DNA of 64,000 bases from Marinobacter daqiaonensis (GTDB lineage Bacteria > Pseudomonadota > Gammaproteobacteria > Pseudomonadales > Oleiphilaceae), in NCBI RefSeq assembly GCF_900115285.1, contig NZ_FOYW01000003.1, positions 1 to 64,000 of the forward strand, written 5' to 3'. A program made the translations under genes and the position numbers. The notes beneath the pieces are model-generated. The model saw nothing but the letters and a program-made list of their open reading frames with translations. It made no database searches and was not told where the DNA came from. Numbering within the stretch: the first letter of the stretch is position 1; every line of letters begins with the position of its first letter. Below, one piece after another: positions 1 to 9,425 of the stretch.

Positions 1-54
1 CCCAGCTATCGGCCCCTTCTCACCATCAGAACCGGAATCCAGGCACCACATTCC

Positions 55-79
55 TCGCTGGCAGGCCGGCTCCTACAGT
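55..79. repeat. REP-like palindromic sequence
   Basis: The + strand reads TCGCTGGCAGGCCGGC followed by TCCTACAG. This closely resembles the repetitive extragenic palindrome family of Pseudomonas genomes (GCCGGC core followed by TCCTACA). It lies just downstream of the minus-strand lipoprotein gene. I see only this copy in the window. Confidence 0.45.
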
Positions 80-92
80 TATGGCGAAGAGG

Positions 93-977
93 CTACTCTT
101 CAATCAGGATCAGATCATGTTCCGGGGTGGGTCGTTGGCCCTGAACGGGTGCCAGTGACGCCAGGTCACTGCCATACAGCTCTCCGATTCGTACTGTTCC
201 GATTCGCTCACCCTTGCGCCAGGTGACTGGCTGGCCGTTGGGGGAGCGCACCAGGGTGCCGGGCTCGTGGACAGCGAATTCCATTCCGGGCTCGACGCCA
301 TTGGCGCGGCCGGCGGAGAGGTACAGGCGGCCATCGTCGGCGAGGAACGGTTTCATGGCCCAGGGAGCAATTTCGGTTCTGGCGACGGCCATATCCAGGA
401 TTTCTCCGGCCAAATCCGGGCCGTCCAGGGGGATATTGCCCCAACTCGCGCCGCTGGCGGCATCCACAATGGTGGCCTGCTCATTGTTGCTGACGGTGAT
501 TACCAGGCGTGCCCCCGGATAGGCCGCCATGGCTTCGGCACAGGCCAGGCTGGTAGTGTCGCCGCAGGCTTCTATGCGGTTCAGCGCCTCGCTGGTATCC
601 GCCGGGGGAATGATCCGGAAACCATAGTCGGGGGCGGCGCGGCCCATGTTCCGGACCACGGAGCTGGGTGCCCCGATAACCGCGATATTCTCCAGAAGGA
701 TGCCCGCGGGAACCTCGTAGGTCCGGTTTCTGGCCTCACGGATCGCGGACTCCAGCGGTTCGGATCGGCTCTCCTCTTCATCCTGTTCTCTGCGCGGGGA
801 ATCGGTTTCCCAGAAAGGACGCTCCCAGTTGGAGGCCTCCCGGTTCAGGAGCGCATCCGAGTCGACAGTGGCAATCTGTTCAGCGGCCTGCTCTGAAGAG
901 ACGCAGCTAGTGACGGTGACGGCTGCCATCAGGGCGAGCATTGCGGACTTACTGGTGGCGGTAAAGGCTCGGGACAT
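93..977 (-). CDS. Putative lipoprotein, FlgT-like C-terminal region
   Basis: Protein of 294 residues starting MSRAFTATSKSAMLALM. A hydrophobic signal segment leads into a lipobox-like VTSC near residue 24, so it is probably exported and lipidated. An acidic, low-complexity stretch (about residues 50-75) follows, then a mixed alpha/beta region. The C-terminal 80 residues (SAGRANGVEPGMEFAVHEPG onward) resemble the SH3-like C-terminal module of FlgT-type flagellar outer-membrane proteins; that resemblance is by eye only. I chose the ATG at 977 because it starts the signal peptide directly; an in-frame TTG at 1025 would add 16 non-signal-like residues. The function is not established. It is transcribed in the same direction as the porin-like gene but lies beyond that gene's terminator. 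Confidence 0.7.
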   Translation of the reverse strand: MSRAFTATSKSAMLALMAAVTVTSCVSSEQAAEQIATVDSDALLNREASNWERPFWETDSPRREQDEEESRSEPLESAIREARNRTYEVPAGILLENIAVIGAPSSVVRNMGRAAPDYGFRIIPPADTSEALNRIEACGDTTSLACAEAMAAYPGARLVITVSNNEQATIVDAASGASWGNIPLDGPDLAGEILDMAVARTEIAPWAMKPFLADDGRLYLSAGRANGVEPGMEFAVHEPGTLVRSPNGQPVTWRKGERIGTVRIGELYGSDLASLAPVQGQRPTPEHDLILIEE

Positions 978-1022
978 TGCGGAGCTACCTTGGTTGTTCG
1001 TTGTGGAGTAGGTGAGGGCTAT

Positions 1023-1064
1023 CAAAACAAAAAGGGCGGGTCAGGGCAATGCCCTGACCCGCCC
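1023..1064 (-). terminator. Rho-independent terminator of the porin-like gene
   Basis: A perfect 14-bp stem at 1034-1047 and 1051-1064 (GGGCGGGTCAGGGC and its complement) has a 3-nt loop. On the minus strand it is followed by a U-rich tract (TTTTTGTTTT, 1024-1033). It lies 36 bases past the porin stop codon. Confidence 0.92.
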
Positions 1065-1099
1065 GAGGGGTCGCTAAATTACCTGTTTAACTAAAAGTC

Positions 1100-2443
1100 T
1101 TAGAACTTCACATCCAGGTTGATGCTGGCAGCCATGATGTCGTCATTTGCAAGGCTGACACCCTGGGAACCTGCAATCAGGCTGTTACCGGCAGTGGCGA
1201 GAACGTCACTTTTGGTCACCATGCCCCAGGTGGCAGAAGTGGTAACGGCATCGTTGATCTTGTAGCTGGCGCCCAAGTCGTAAACCATGGAGTCATCATC
1301 GGCGGTGCCGGTGTCGATCATCAGGGTGCCGATAGAGCCGTGAATCATCAGCTGCGGGCTGACATTGAAGCCGGCCTTCGCGATGAACAGGTTCTCTTCG
1401 TAGTCCTCAAGACCGGAAGCGCCACCCATGCGAATCACGCTGGTGGGATTGGCAGTGGATTCGGGATTGTTGTTCACCAGGCTGGAGTAGGTGTCGAAAC
1501 CCGGAGACACCAGACCACCGTCCTGCGTGCCAACCCACTGGGCGTTCAGCTGGATTGCACCCAGGTTGGTGCCCAGACGGACGTATTCGGAAGTGGCAGC
1601 GTCGGCGAAGATCTGGCCGTTGCCGAAGTCAATGGCGTTGCCGTCAAAGTAGTTCAAGCCAGCGGTCAGGGTTACCGCATCACCCAGCTTGCCGCTGATG
1701 TATGGGGAGAACAGGTGGGTGCCCTGCAGGGCGTACTGGCCACCCGGTGCGCCGTCAGAGTTTTCCATCCAATAAACATACAGCAGGCCGGTGGTGAAGC
1801 CACCCAGACGGGTAACCAGGCCGGCGTTGACCATGTCACCATTGTCCGGGTTGCGGAAGCTGGTGCTGTCCTGACGACGGTCGTAGCCAACAATCACGGT
1901 GCCCAGTGAGGTCGGGGTGATGGTGATGATACGGTCGCGACGGTCGTCACAGACCAGGAAGCAATTGCTCCAGTTGGCTTCCTGACGGCCAACCCGCAGG
2001 ATGGTGCCGTTGGCGAACGGTACCTGAACGTAGCCCAGGTCCAGGCGCACGTTGGAGCCCAGGTTGCCGTTGTTGTAGGCGCCGGTAATGCCGCCACCGC
2101 CGCCAGTGCCGCCAGCCGGGGTGTTACGGCCGCCGTCACCGGTCCAGCGATCGCCAGCCAGCTCGGTACGGGTGTGAACGGAAACGCCGGTGCCCTCGTG
2201 CTTGAAGTCGGCCTTTACGCGCAGCAGATTGGCGAAACCGGTGTCAGTGGCGCTGTCGCGGCCAGCGGCTTCATAGGCGTCGGAATCTACGGCAAATGCA
2301 GAAGACTGGAAATCAACACCAAAATCAGTCTGGATCGCGTTCGCCATGTTGGCGCCGGCGATGGCCAGACCCAGGATGGAAGCAGTACCCAGTGCCTTGG
2401 TCAGCGGGCGGGAAGTCAGAGCAGTTTTGCTTTGTTGTGCCAT
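1100..2443 (-). CDS. Outer-membrane porin-like beta-barrel protein
   Basis: Protein of 447 residues. The N-terminus is a signal peptide with positive charges, a hydrophobic core and an ANA-type cleavage site near residue 36. The mature part begins with a segment common in marine gammaproteobacterial outer-membrane proteins (IQTDFGVDFQSSAFAVDSDA). The rest alternates hydrophobic and polar residues with glycine/asparagine-rich loops, and the chain ends in Val-Lys-Phe, the C-terminal Phe typical of barrel assembly. Two Cys near residue 165 could form a loop disulfide. A strong terminator follows and a 944-base gap precedes it, so it is probably monocistronic. It may import a hydrophobic or aromatic substrate for the neighbouring catabolic cluster; that link is inference from position. 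Confidence 0.8.
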   Translation of the reverse strand: MAQQSKTALTSRPLTKALGTASILGLAIAGANMANAIQTDFGVDFQSSAFAVDSDAYEAAGRDSATDTGFANLLRVKADFKHEGTGVSVHTRTELAGDRWTGDGGRNTPAGGTGGGGGITGAYNNGNLGSNVRLDLGYVQVPFANGTILRVGRQEANWSNCFLVCDDRRDRIITITPTSLGTVIVGYDRRQDSTSFRNPDNGDMVNAGLVTRLGGFTTGLLYVYWMENSDGAPGGQYALQGTHLFSPYISGKLGDAVTLTAGLNYFDGNAIDFGNGQIFADAATSEYVRLGTNLGAIQLNAQWVGTQDGGLVSPGFDTYSSLVNNNPESTANPTSVIRMGGASGLEDYEENLFIAKAGFNVSPQLMIHGSIGTLMIDTGTADDDSMVYDLGASYKINDAVTTSATWGMVTKSDVLATAGNSLIAGSQGVSLANDDIMAASINLDVKF

Positions 2444-3387
2444 GGTTTTAAACCCTTTTATTGTCTTATCGACTCGATTGTTGGACTCAGTGACGCTTTA
2501 CTACGTGCTTTGTTTTTTAACGTGCCTGTTCTTCGTTGCTTGATCAAACCTCCGGTTGTTATCCCTGTGGCCAGTTGGTGCCAGGCCATGGAAAGCCTGC
2601 AGTTGTTCTGGTCGACTGCCGCCGGGTGGTTGCAAAGTGCAGTCCAATCAAGGCGGTTATAGGCGAAAGATCAAGTATAGTCTTAGCAGAGAATCCAGCA
2701 AAGGCAAGAGCCTTGACGGCTGGGACACACTTTTTTTCTGTGTGTCTGATGAGAGTCACACTTCCGTGATGCTTTTCTTGTTCTCTGCTCCGACCGCAGC
2801 CGATCATCTCTCAGCCATGTCAGTCAGGATGCCTTCCTTAAAGCAGTCCACCGGATAGTAGGAATAAATTTTTTGTCATGCAATAGCCACATGGACTTTT
2901 TTGCGTGAATTTTCATGAAATCATGCTGCACAGTGAAACCGGAAACCTTTTTCCGGAACGACGGGCTCATCGCTGCCAGCCCCTGGCGGGGCGGATCCGT
3001 CAAGAGACGCCCTGCGTGAAACCCATGATGACAATCTTTTCTCCGTACGCCCTTGATAACCGACAAATGTCGTTGGCATCCGCTTCTGAAATTGACTAAG
3101 CTGTTTCGCAAAGCAGAATTCCATACCGAAAATGTGTAGCAAGCTGCGATTTTTTGCTCGTGGGTGTGCAGTTAACGGTTGGGTGTCTTACCTGCCCGAA
3201 GGCGGTTCCGCCATGGCGTGTATAATAGGCCAAATCTGGAACTGGCGATGGCCGTAGGCCGAAAGTGCAAGTAAACTGCCAGGTATTCTGACTTTCTACA
3301 TTCATTGTTTTTAGCGCCCTGCGGGCCCTGCCTGACCCGGTGGAATACGGGGGGCGGCCTCGGGGCTTTTTTGAGGCACCGGAAACC
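2444..3387. other. Long divergent intergenic region, no gene seen
   Basis: This 944-base gap separates the minus-strand porin gene from the plus-strand IclR gene. Open frames here are short and unlike known proteins. It holds a candidate minus-strand promoter (2674-2701), a small hairpin at 2724-2746 (GACACAC/GTGTGTC), a TATAAT box at 3221-3226 on the plus strand, and a GC-rich stretch ending in six T (3366-3371) just before the IclR start. Base composition is visibly more AT-rich than the flanking genes. Confidence 0.6.
2674..2701 (-). promoter_or_regulatory. Candidate sigma-70 promoter for the porin gene
   Basis: On the minus strand a TTGCTG hexamer (2696-2701) and a TATACT hexamer (2674-2679) are separated by 16 bp, about 230 bp upstream of the porin start. 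Box matches are fair and not tested. Confidence 0.3.
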
Positions 3388-4212
3388 ATGACCTTAACCA
3401 CTAAAACAAAAGCAGATCTGGTCGAAGCGTCCGCCGATGCACCTGACAAGCCGGAAAAGGACCGCAAGTTTGTCGAAGCCCTCTCCCGGGGGCTGGATGT
3501 GTTGCGGGCTTTCAGCCAGGGCTCTGTGATCCTGGGCAACCAGGACATTGCCCGCCTGACCGGCTTACCCAAACCCACTGTATCCCGGATGACCTATACC
3601 CTCACCAAACTGGGCTACCTGAGTTACAACCCGGTGCTGGAAAAGTACCAGCTCAGTTCCGGTGTGCTGGCCCTGGGCTATGCCTACGTGTCCAATCTCA
3701 AGGTGCGCCAGCTGGCCAAGCCTTACATGGACGAGTTCGCCCGGCGGAACAACATGTCCGTCGGTCTGACCTGCCGCGACCGCCTCCATATGATCTATGT
3801 GGAAAACCGAATGCCGCCGGAAGCTTCGCTGCTGCGAATGGAAATCGGCCTGAAGCTGCCCATGGGCACCACCGCCGCCGGTCGCGCCTACTGCTCATCC
3901 CTCACAGAAGACGGTCGCAAGATCCTGATGGAAGCCCTGGCCGAGAAATACGGTCCGGAAGCCTGGCCGGAAAAGAAGAAAGGCATGGAGCAGGCTCTTG
4001 AGGACTACCGCGAGCACGGCTTCTGCCTCTCCCTGGGCGAATGGGATCGCAACATCAACGCCGCCGGTGTCCCGGTACGCCTGCAGGATGGCACCACCAT
4101 GGCCCTGACCTGCGCGGCTCCGTCCTATCTGGTGTCAGGCGACAAGCTACGTAGCTCCATTGCCCACCAGCTGGCAATGCTGGCGAGCGATATCGAGTCG
4201 CTCGGGGTCTGA
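3388..4212 (+). CDS. IclR-family transcriptional regulator
   Basis: Protein of 274 residues beginning MTLTTKTKADLVEASADAPD. After a polar tail, residues about 27-85 form the IclR winged helix-turn-helix (FVEALSRGLDVLRAF, then the recognition region GLPKPTVSRMTYTLTKLGYL). Residues 100-270 match the IclR effector domain (GTTAAGRAYCSS and NAAGVPV motifs). IclR proteins usually control catabolic operons and bind small acids or CoA-linked ligands. It sits directly upstream of the hydratase/dehydrogenase gene on the same strand and may regulate that cluster. ATG 3388 is preferred over an upstream GTG at 3340, because the upstream stretch is non-coding in character and contains a T-run. Confidence 0.9.
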   Translation: MTLTTKTKADLVEASADAPDKPEKDRKFVEALSRGLDVLRAFSQGSVILGNQDIARLTGLPKPTVSRMTYTLTKLGYLSYNPVLEKYQLSSGVLALGYAYVSNLKVRQLAKPYMDEFARRNNMSVGLTCRDRLHMIYVENRMPPEASLLRMEIGLKLPMGTTAAGRAYCSSLTEDGRKILMEALAEKYGPEAWPEKKKGMEQALEDYREHGFCLSLGEWDRNINAAGVPVRLQDGTTMALTCAAPSYLVSGDKLRSSIAHQLAMLASDIESLGV

Positions 4213-4217
4213 TTTTT

Positions 4218-4462
4218 TGCCGCGGAACCGTCGGAGAGACGCGGAAGAAAAGACTGTTTAGCCACGGAATCCACGGAAGGGCACGGAAAGGAAAAGATGG
4301 TCACGGATGAAAACAAAGGCAGTATTTAGGTCTTTGTTCGTGTGCGTCCGTGAGTGTCCGTGGCAAACCTCTTCTTCGTCGTTTCCTTTCGCGTCCTTTC
4401 GCGGATTCCGCGGCAAAAATTATGTTTTTCTTCCGTGTCCTTCCGTGGATTCCGTGGCTAAA
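4218..4462. repeat. CACGGAA/CGCGGAA palindromic element, copy 1
   Basis: The left arms are a CGCGGAA-type block (4218-4254) and a CACGGAA-type block (4258-4296). Complementary right arms are a variant CACGGAA-type arm (4338-4366), a CGCGGAA-type arm (4385-4416) and a CACGGAA-type arm (4430-4462). Each arm repeats the unit two or three times at 9-11 bp spacing. It fills most of the gap between the IclR and hydratase/dehydrogenase genes. Confidence 0.85.
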
Positions 4463-4651
4463 AACGCTTTCCACTGTCCCCCAGATCCCAGGTTTTCCCC
4501 TCCCGCCCCATGAGGCGTACAATTATTGGCCCTGGCTTGAGTGAGCAGCGTTTAGCCAACCGAAGGTTGAAACATTCCACAAACTTGTATTAAATCACCG
4601 GACTGTTTCGCTTAATAAAACTCTATTCCATGTTTGCCGCAAGGAGGATCT

Positions 4652-6748
4652 ATGTCCGACGTCGTAACCTATAACCGCGAAGGCGCCATTGGCGTTATCA
4701 CCGTTAACTACCCACCGGTGAATGCGCTCAGCCATGCCGTGCGTTCCGGTCTCCAGGATGCCATCCAGCAGGGTCGTGATGATGCGGACGCAAAGGCCCT
4801 CCTCATCGTTTGTGAAGGTCGCACTTTTATCGCCGGCGCGGACATCCGTGAATTCGGCAAGCCCATGCAGGAGCCGGGCCTGCCGGACGTGGTCAATTTC
4901 ATTGAAGCCACCGACAAGCCAGTCGTTGCCGCGATTCACGGCACTGCCCTCGGTGGTGGTCTGGAAGTGGCTCTGGGCTGCCATTACCGCGTAGCGGTAG
5001 CCAGCGCCAAGGTGGGCCTGCCGGAAGTGAAGCTTGGTCTGCTGCCCGGTGCCGGTGGTACCCAGCGCCTGCCGCGCCTGACCGGTGCCCAGACCGCACT
5101 GGAAATGATCACCACCGGTGATTTTGTCGGCGCCCAAAAAGCCGCTGATCTGGGCATCGTTGATGAAGTGGCGGAAGGTGGCGACGTCAAGGCCGCTGGC
5201 CTGGCCTTCGCACAGAAGGTGGTTGACGAAGGCAAGCCGGTCCGTCGGGTCAGCGAGATGAACGAGAAGCTGGAAGCCGAGAAGGGCAGCGACGTGTTCG
5301 ACAAGTTCCGCGAAGGCCTGAAGAAGAAGGCCCGTGGTATGATTGCTCCGTTCAAGTGCACCGACGCTGTGGAAGCGGCATTCACGTCCTCCTCCTTTGA
5401 GGAAGGCATGAAGCGTGAGCGGGAACTGTTCGGCGAGCTGATGCAGTCCGACCAGCGTGCGGGCCTGATCCACGCCTTCTTCGCCGAGCGTGAGGTTTCC
5501 AAGGTTCCGGGCCTGCCCAAGGACACCCCCACCCGTGACATCAAGACAGTGGGCGTTATCGGCGCCGGCACCATGGGTGGCGGCATTGCCATGAACTTCG
5601 CCAACGTTGGCATCCCGGTCACCATCGCTGAGGTCAAGCAGGAAGCCCTGGACAAGGGTCTGGCAGTAATCCGCAAGAATTACGAGAACACGGCCAAGAA
5701 GGGCCGCATTACCCAGGAGCAGGTCGAGGAGCGCATGGGCCTTATCAGCGGCACCCTGACCTACGACGACTTCAAGGACGTTGACCTGGTTATCGAGGCG
5801 GTCTTCGAAAGCATGGACCTGAAGAAGAAGATCTTCAGCGAGCTGGATCAGAAGTGTAAGCCCGGAGCCATCCTGGCATCCAATACGTCCACCCTGGACA
5901 TCGACGAGATTGCCTCTTCCACCAAGCGTCCGGACGACGTGATCGGTCTGCATTTCTTCAGCCCGGCCAACGTCATGAGGCTGCTGGAAATCGTCCGTGG
6001 CGAGAAGACTTCCGATGAAGTGAAGGCCACCGGCATGGAGCTGGCCAAGCGGATCAAGAAAGTGGGTGTCCTGGTGGGCAACTGCCACGGATTCGTCGGC
6101 AACCGCATGCTGCACAAACGTGGTGCCGAGGCCATGGCACTGGTCAACGAAGGCGCCAGCCCGCAGCAGGTGGACAAGGTGCTGACCGACTTCGGTTTCC
6201 CCATGGGGCAGTTTGCCATGGGTGACCTGGCCGGTATCGACATTGGCTACAGCATCCGCGAAGAGCGCCGCAAGGCAGGCGAGGACGTACCGCCGAGCTG
6301 GATGGACAAGCTGGTGGAGAAGGGCCGCCTGGGTCAGAAGACCATGGCCGGCACTTACCGCTACGAGGAAGGCAACCGCAAGCCGATCCCGGATCCGGAA
6401 GTGGACCAGCTCATTGCCGAGTTCCGCAAGGAGCAGGGTATTGAACCCCGCGAAATCTCCGACCAGGAGATTCTCGAGCGGTGCCTGTACGTGATGATCA
6501 ACGAAGGTTCCAAGATCCTCGAGGAAGGCATCGCCGACCGTTCCCTGGATATCGACGTGGTCTGGATCTACGGCTACGGCTTCCCGTCCTACCGCGGTGG
6601 CCCCATGTTCTGGGCGGATCAGGTGGGCCTGAGCAAGATCCTGGACGCGGTGAAGAAGTACAGCCAGGAGGTCGGTGGCGAGCAGTGGAAGCCGTCTTCA
6701 CTGCTGGAGAAGCTGGTTGCCGAGAACAAGAAGTTCGGCGACCTGTAA
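4652..6748 (+). CDS. Enoyl-CoA hydratase / 3-hydroxyacyl-CoA dehydrogenase fusion
   Basis: Protein of 698 residues combining two beta-oxidation steps. Residues about 1-190 are a crotonase domain with the oxyanion-hole segment FIAGADIREF, the glycine-rich GTALGGGLEVALG and the GLLPGAGGTQRLPRLTG segment. Residues about 295-475 form an NAD-binding domain (GVIGAGTMGGGIAMNFAN) and two C-terminal 3-hydroxyacyl-CoA dehydrogenase domains follow (HGFVGNRM). The hydratase-first order and length match the FadJ/peroxisomal-type multifunctional enzyme. The start at 4652 is fixed by an AAGGAGG site at 4641-4647. A thiolase follows, so the pair resembles a fadBA unit, with a palindromic element between them. 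Substrate chain length cannot be read from sequence. Confidence 0.93.
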   Translation: MSDVVTYNREGAIGVITVNYPPVNALSHAVRSGLQDAIQQGRDDADAKALLIVCEGRTFIAGADIREFGKPMQEPGLPDVVNFIEATDKPVVAAIHGTALGGGLEVALGCHYRVAVASAKVGLPEVKLGLLPGAGGTQRLPRLTGAQTALEMITTGDFVGAQKAADLGIVDEVAEGGDVKAAGLAFAQKVVDEGKPVRRVSEMNEKLEAEKGSDVFDKFREGLKKKARGMIAPFKCTDAVEAAFTSSSFEEGMKRERELFGELMQSDQRAGLIHAFFAEREVSKVPGLPKDTPTRDIKTVGVIGAGTMGGGIAMNFANVGIPVTIAEVKQEALDKGLAVIRKNYENTAKKGRITQEQVEERMGLISGTLTYDDFKDVDLVIEAVFESMDLKKKIFSELDQKCKPGAILASNTSTLDIDEIASSTKRPDDVIGLHFFSPANVMRLLEIVRGEKTSDEVKATGMELAKRIKKVGVLVGNCHGFVGNRMLHKRGAEAMALVNEGASPQQVDKVLTDFGFPMGQFAMGDLAGIDIGYSIREERRKAGEDVPPSWMDKLVEKGRLGQKTMAGTYRYEEGNRKPIPDPEVDQLIAEFRKEQGIEPREISDQEILERCLYVMINEGSKILEEGIADRSLDIDVVWIYGYGFPSYRGGPMFWADQVGLSKILDAVKKYSQEVGGEQWKPSSLLEKLVAENKKFGDL

Positions 6749-6758
6749 CTACGATTTT

Positions 6759-6845
6759 TTAGCCACGGAAACCACGGAACGACACGGAAAGGAAAGATAA
6801 AAGATGTTTTTGTTTATTCCGTGTTCTTCCGTGGATTCCGTGGCA
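6759..6845. repeat. CACGGAA palindromic element, copy 2 (simplest form)
   Basis: A single CACGGAA-type hairpin. The left arm at 6759-6790 and right arm at 6817-6845 are near-perfect complements separated by 26 AT-rich bases. The right arm ends 26 bases before the thiolase ATG. Confidence 0.88.
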
Positions 6846-6871
6846 ATCCCATCTTTAGAGAGGGCAACACA

Positions 6872-8056
6872 ATGTCTGATGCAGTTATCGTCTCCACCGC
6901 CCGTACCGGGCTGGGCAAGTCCTACCGCGGTGCGCTGAACAACACCCACAGTGTCGACCTGGCCGGTCACGTCATCAAGCATGCCGTTGAGCGTGCCGGT
7001 CTCGATCCCAACGTTGTTGAGGACGTGATCCTCGGCGCCACGTTCCACGAAGGCGCCCAGGGCAAGAACATGGCGCGCCTGGCGGCCATCCGGGCTGGCC
7101 TGCCGGTGACCACCGCGGGTCTGTCCATCAACCGTTTCTGCTCCTCCGGCCTGCAGTCCATCGCCATCGCCTCCCAGCGTGTCGTGTCCGAGAAGATTCC
7201 GGCTATCGTTGCCGGTGGTGTTGAGTCCATTTCCCTGGTGCAGAACGACAAGCTCAACCAGTTCCGCGCCACCAACGAATGGATCATGAAGAACAAGCCC
7301 GAGCTGTACCTGTCCATGATCGAAACGGCGGACATCGTGGCCCAGCGCTACAACGTCAGCCGGGAAGCCCAGGACGAGTACGCCCTGATCTCCCAGCAGC
7401 GCACCGCCGCTGGCCAGGAGTCCGGCAAGTTCGACGACGAGATCGTTCCTTACGACGCCACCATGCTGGTGAAGAACAAGGAAACCGGTGAAGTCAGCGA
7501 GAAGCAGGTAACCCTGACCAAGGACGAGTGCAACCGTCCGAACACAACCCTGGAAGGCCTCTCCGGTCTCGACCCGGTTCGTGGACCGGACCAGTTCGTC
7601 ACCGCCGGTAACGCCTCCCAGCTGTCTGATGGCGCCTCTGTATGCACCGTGATGAACAGCACCTACGCCGAAAAGAACAACATTGAGCCCATGGGTATCT
7701 TCCGCGGTTTCGCCGTGGCCGGCTGTGAGCCGGACGAGATGGGTATCGGCCCGGTCTTCGCCATCCCGCGTCTGCTGGAGCGCAACGGCCTGACCATGGA
7801 CGATATCGACTTGTGGGAACTCAATGAAGCCTTCGCTTCCCAGGTCGTATATTGCCGTGATCGCCTGGGTATTCCCATGGAGAAGCTGAACGTCAACGGC
7901 GGCTCCATCGCCGTGGGCCACCCCTACGGTGTCACCGGCTCTCGCCTGACCGGCCACGCCCTGATCGAGGGTAAGCGCCGCGGCGCCAAGTACGTGGTGG
8001 TGACCATGTGCATCGGCGGCGGCCAGGGGGCTGCCGGCCTGTTCGAGGTGGTGTAA
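6872..8056 (+). CDS. Acetyl-CoA C-acyltransferase (thiolase)
   Basis: Protein of 394 residues, normal thiolase length. The nucleophilic Cys is in [14 protein letters not shown] near residue 90, the catalytic His in [10 protein letters not shown] near residue 350, and the second Cys in [15 protein letters not shown] at the end. Such enzymes release acetyl-CoA from 3-ketoacyl-CoA in beta-oxidation. The ATG at 6872 follows an AGAGAGGGCAAC leader with a usable ribosome site. It is probably co-transcribed with the upstream fusion gene; a rho-independent terminator follows its stop codon. Confidence 0.93.
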   Translation: MSDAVIVSTARTGLGKSYRGALNNTHSVDLAGHVIKHAVERAGLDPNVVEDVILGATFHEGAQGKNMARLAAIRAGLPVTTAGLSINRFCSSGLQSIAIASQRVVSEKIPAIVAGGVESISLVQNDKLNQFRATNEWIMKNKPELYLSMIETADIVAQRYNVSREAQDEYALISQQRTAAGQESGKFDDEIVPYDATMLVKNKETGEVSEKQVTLTKDECNRPNTTLEGLSGLDPVRGPDQFVTAGNASQLSDGASVCTVMNSTYAEKNNIEPMGIFRGFAVAGCEPDEMGIGPVFAIPRLLERNGLTMDDIDLWELNEAFASQVVYCRDRLGIPMEKLNVNGGSIAVGHPYGVTGSRLTGHALIEGKRRGAKYVVVTMCIGGGQGAAGLFEVV

Positions 8057-8070
8057 GCCACGGACAGACG

Positions 8071-8109
8071 AAGGGGGACGGGCGAGAGTTCGTCCCCTTT
8101 TTTGTTTTT
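8071..8109 (+). terminator. Rho-independent terminator after the thiolase
   Basis: The stem AGGGGGACG / CGTCCCCTT (8072-8099) has a 10-nt loop and is followed by TTTTTTGTTTTTT. It starts 15 bases after the thiolase stop and directly abuts the next palindromic element. Confidence 0.88.
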
Positions 8110-8257
8110 TAGCCGCGGAATCCGCGGAAGGACGCGGAAAGAACGAGGATTAGCCACGGAAACCACGGAAACCACGGAAAGACACGGAAAAAAGATAAAG
8201 GACAAAAAAGTCTTTTTAGGGTTTTTAATTTTTTCGTCCGTGCATTTCCGTGGCAAA
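8110..8257. repeat. CACGGAA/CGCGGAA palindromic element, copy 3 (asymmetric)
   Basis: The left half has a CGCGGAA block (8110-8140) and a CACGGAA block expanded by one extra 9-bp unit (8150-8191). The right half has only a shortened CACGGAA-type complement (8233-8257) and no CGCGGAA-type right arm. It may therefore be a partly deleted copy. It precedes the alcohol dehydrogenase. Confidence 0.82.
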
Positions 8258-8289
8258 CATTCCCAATAACGAGAAACAAGGAGAGCATC

Positions 8290-9399
8290 ATGAGTCGTCA
8301 GGCAAAAGCCGTCGTCTGTCGTGAGTGGGGCCAGCCCGTTCAGGTGGAGACCATAACCATTGACCCGCCAAAGCGGGGTGAAGTCACCATCAAGGTGGCC
8401 GCCTGTGGTGTGTGCCACAGTGATCATTCCGCCACTACCGGTAAGATCCAGTACCCGCCACCTCTCGTACTCGGCCATGAAGGCGCCGGTGTCGTGGTGG
8501 AAGTGGGGGAAGGCGTGACCGAGCTGAAGGAAGGGGACTATGTGGTCAGCACTTTCATCACCATGTGCGGCAAGTGCCGCAACTGCGTCCGTGGTCGCCC
8601 CGTATTGTGTGAGAACGCCCGCAAGTCCATGGTCACCCTGCCGGACGGCACCGTTCGCACCCATGGCAAGGACGGCGAGGACCTGTACGTGTTCGGCGCC
8701 TGCGGGGTGATGGCAGAATACGCCACCATGCACGTGGATAACTGCGTAAAGATCGACGATGACGTGCCCATGTCCAGTGCCGCACTGGTGGGCTGCGCCG
8801 TGATCACCGGCGTGGGTTCGGTCTTCAACACGGCACAACTGGAGCCGGGCTCCCGGGCCGCGGTGTTCGGTATCGGCGGCGTCGGTCTGAACGCCATCCA
8901 GGGCTGTGTCACCGCCGGCGCGGAAATGGTCATAGCGGTGGACACCAACGAGAAGAAGCTGGAAATGGCGAAGGCGTTCGGTGCCACCCACACCATCAAC
9001 ACCAACGAGGTGGAAGACGTCAGCAAGGCCATCAAGAAACTCAGCGCCGGCGGCGTTGACTACGCCTTTGAATGCGTGGGCAATGGCAAGGTGGTCGAGC
9101 AGGCCTACAAGGCCCTGGGGCGTGCAGGAACGGTGGTGGTGGTCGGTGTCGCCGACATGAAGGACAAGACCTCCATCAGCACCTTTGCGTTGCCAGCGGA
9201 CGAGCGTACCCTCAAGGGCAGCTGGCTGGGCTCCGCCCGTCCACAGTATGATTTCCCGAAGATTCTCAACCTCTACAAGGCAAACCGCCTCAAGCTGGAT
9301 GAGCTGATTACCAAGACCTATAGCATCGACGAGGCGCCACAGGCCTTTGAGGACATGATTGCCGGCAAGAACGCCCGCGGCGTGATTGTATTCGAATAA
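8290..9399 (+). CDS. Zinc-dependent alcohol dehydrogenase (MDR superfamily)
   Basis: Protein of 369 residues. Catalytic zinc ligands are visible in CGVCHSDH and GHEGAGVV. The structural zinc lobe has four Cys in CGKCRNCVRGRPVLC. The nucleotide-binding motif is GIGGVGLNAIQG near residue 200. It resembles medium-chain class III-like or aryl/alkyl alcohol dehydrogenases that oxidise primary alcohols with NAD. It is followed 26 bases later by an aldehyde dehydrogenase, so the pair should convert an alcohol to a carboxylic acid. The ribosome site AAGGAGA lies just before the ATG. Confidence 0.92.
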   Translation: MSRQAKAVVCREWGQPVQVETITIDPPKRGEVTIKVAACGVCHSDHSATTGKIQYPPPLVLGHEGAGVVVEVGEGVTELKEGDYVVSTFITMCGKCRNCVRGRPVLCENARKSMVTLPDGTVRTHGKDGEDLYVFGACGVMAEYATMHVDNCVKIDDDVPMSSAALVGCAVITGVGSVFNTAQLEPGSRAAVFGIGGVGLNAIQGCVTAGAEMVIAVDTNEKKLEMAKAFGATHTINTNEVEDVSKAIKKLSAGGVDYAFECVGNGKVVEQAYKALGRAGTVVVVGVADMKDKTSISTFALPADERTLKGSWLGSARPQYDFPKILNLYKANRLKLDELITKTYSIDEAPQAFEDMIAGKNARGVIVFE

Positions 9400-9425
9400 C
9401 ACGGATTCCGATCAGGAGCACAACA

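Noticed and set aside
1..92. Start of another minus-strand gene (ATG after GAGGA near 52)
   Set aside because: The candidate ribosome site touches the start codon, only about 17 codons are visible, and the sequence overlaps the REP-like repeat.
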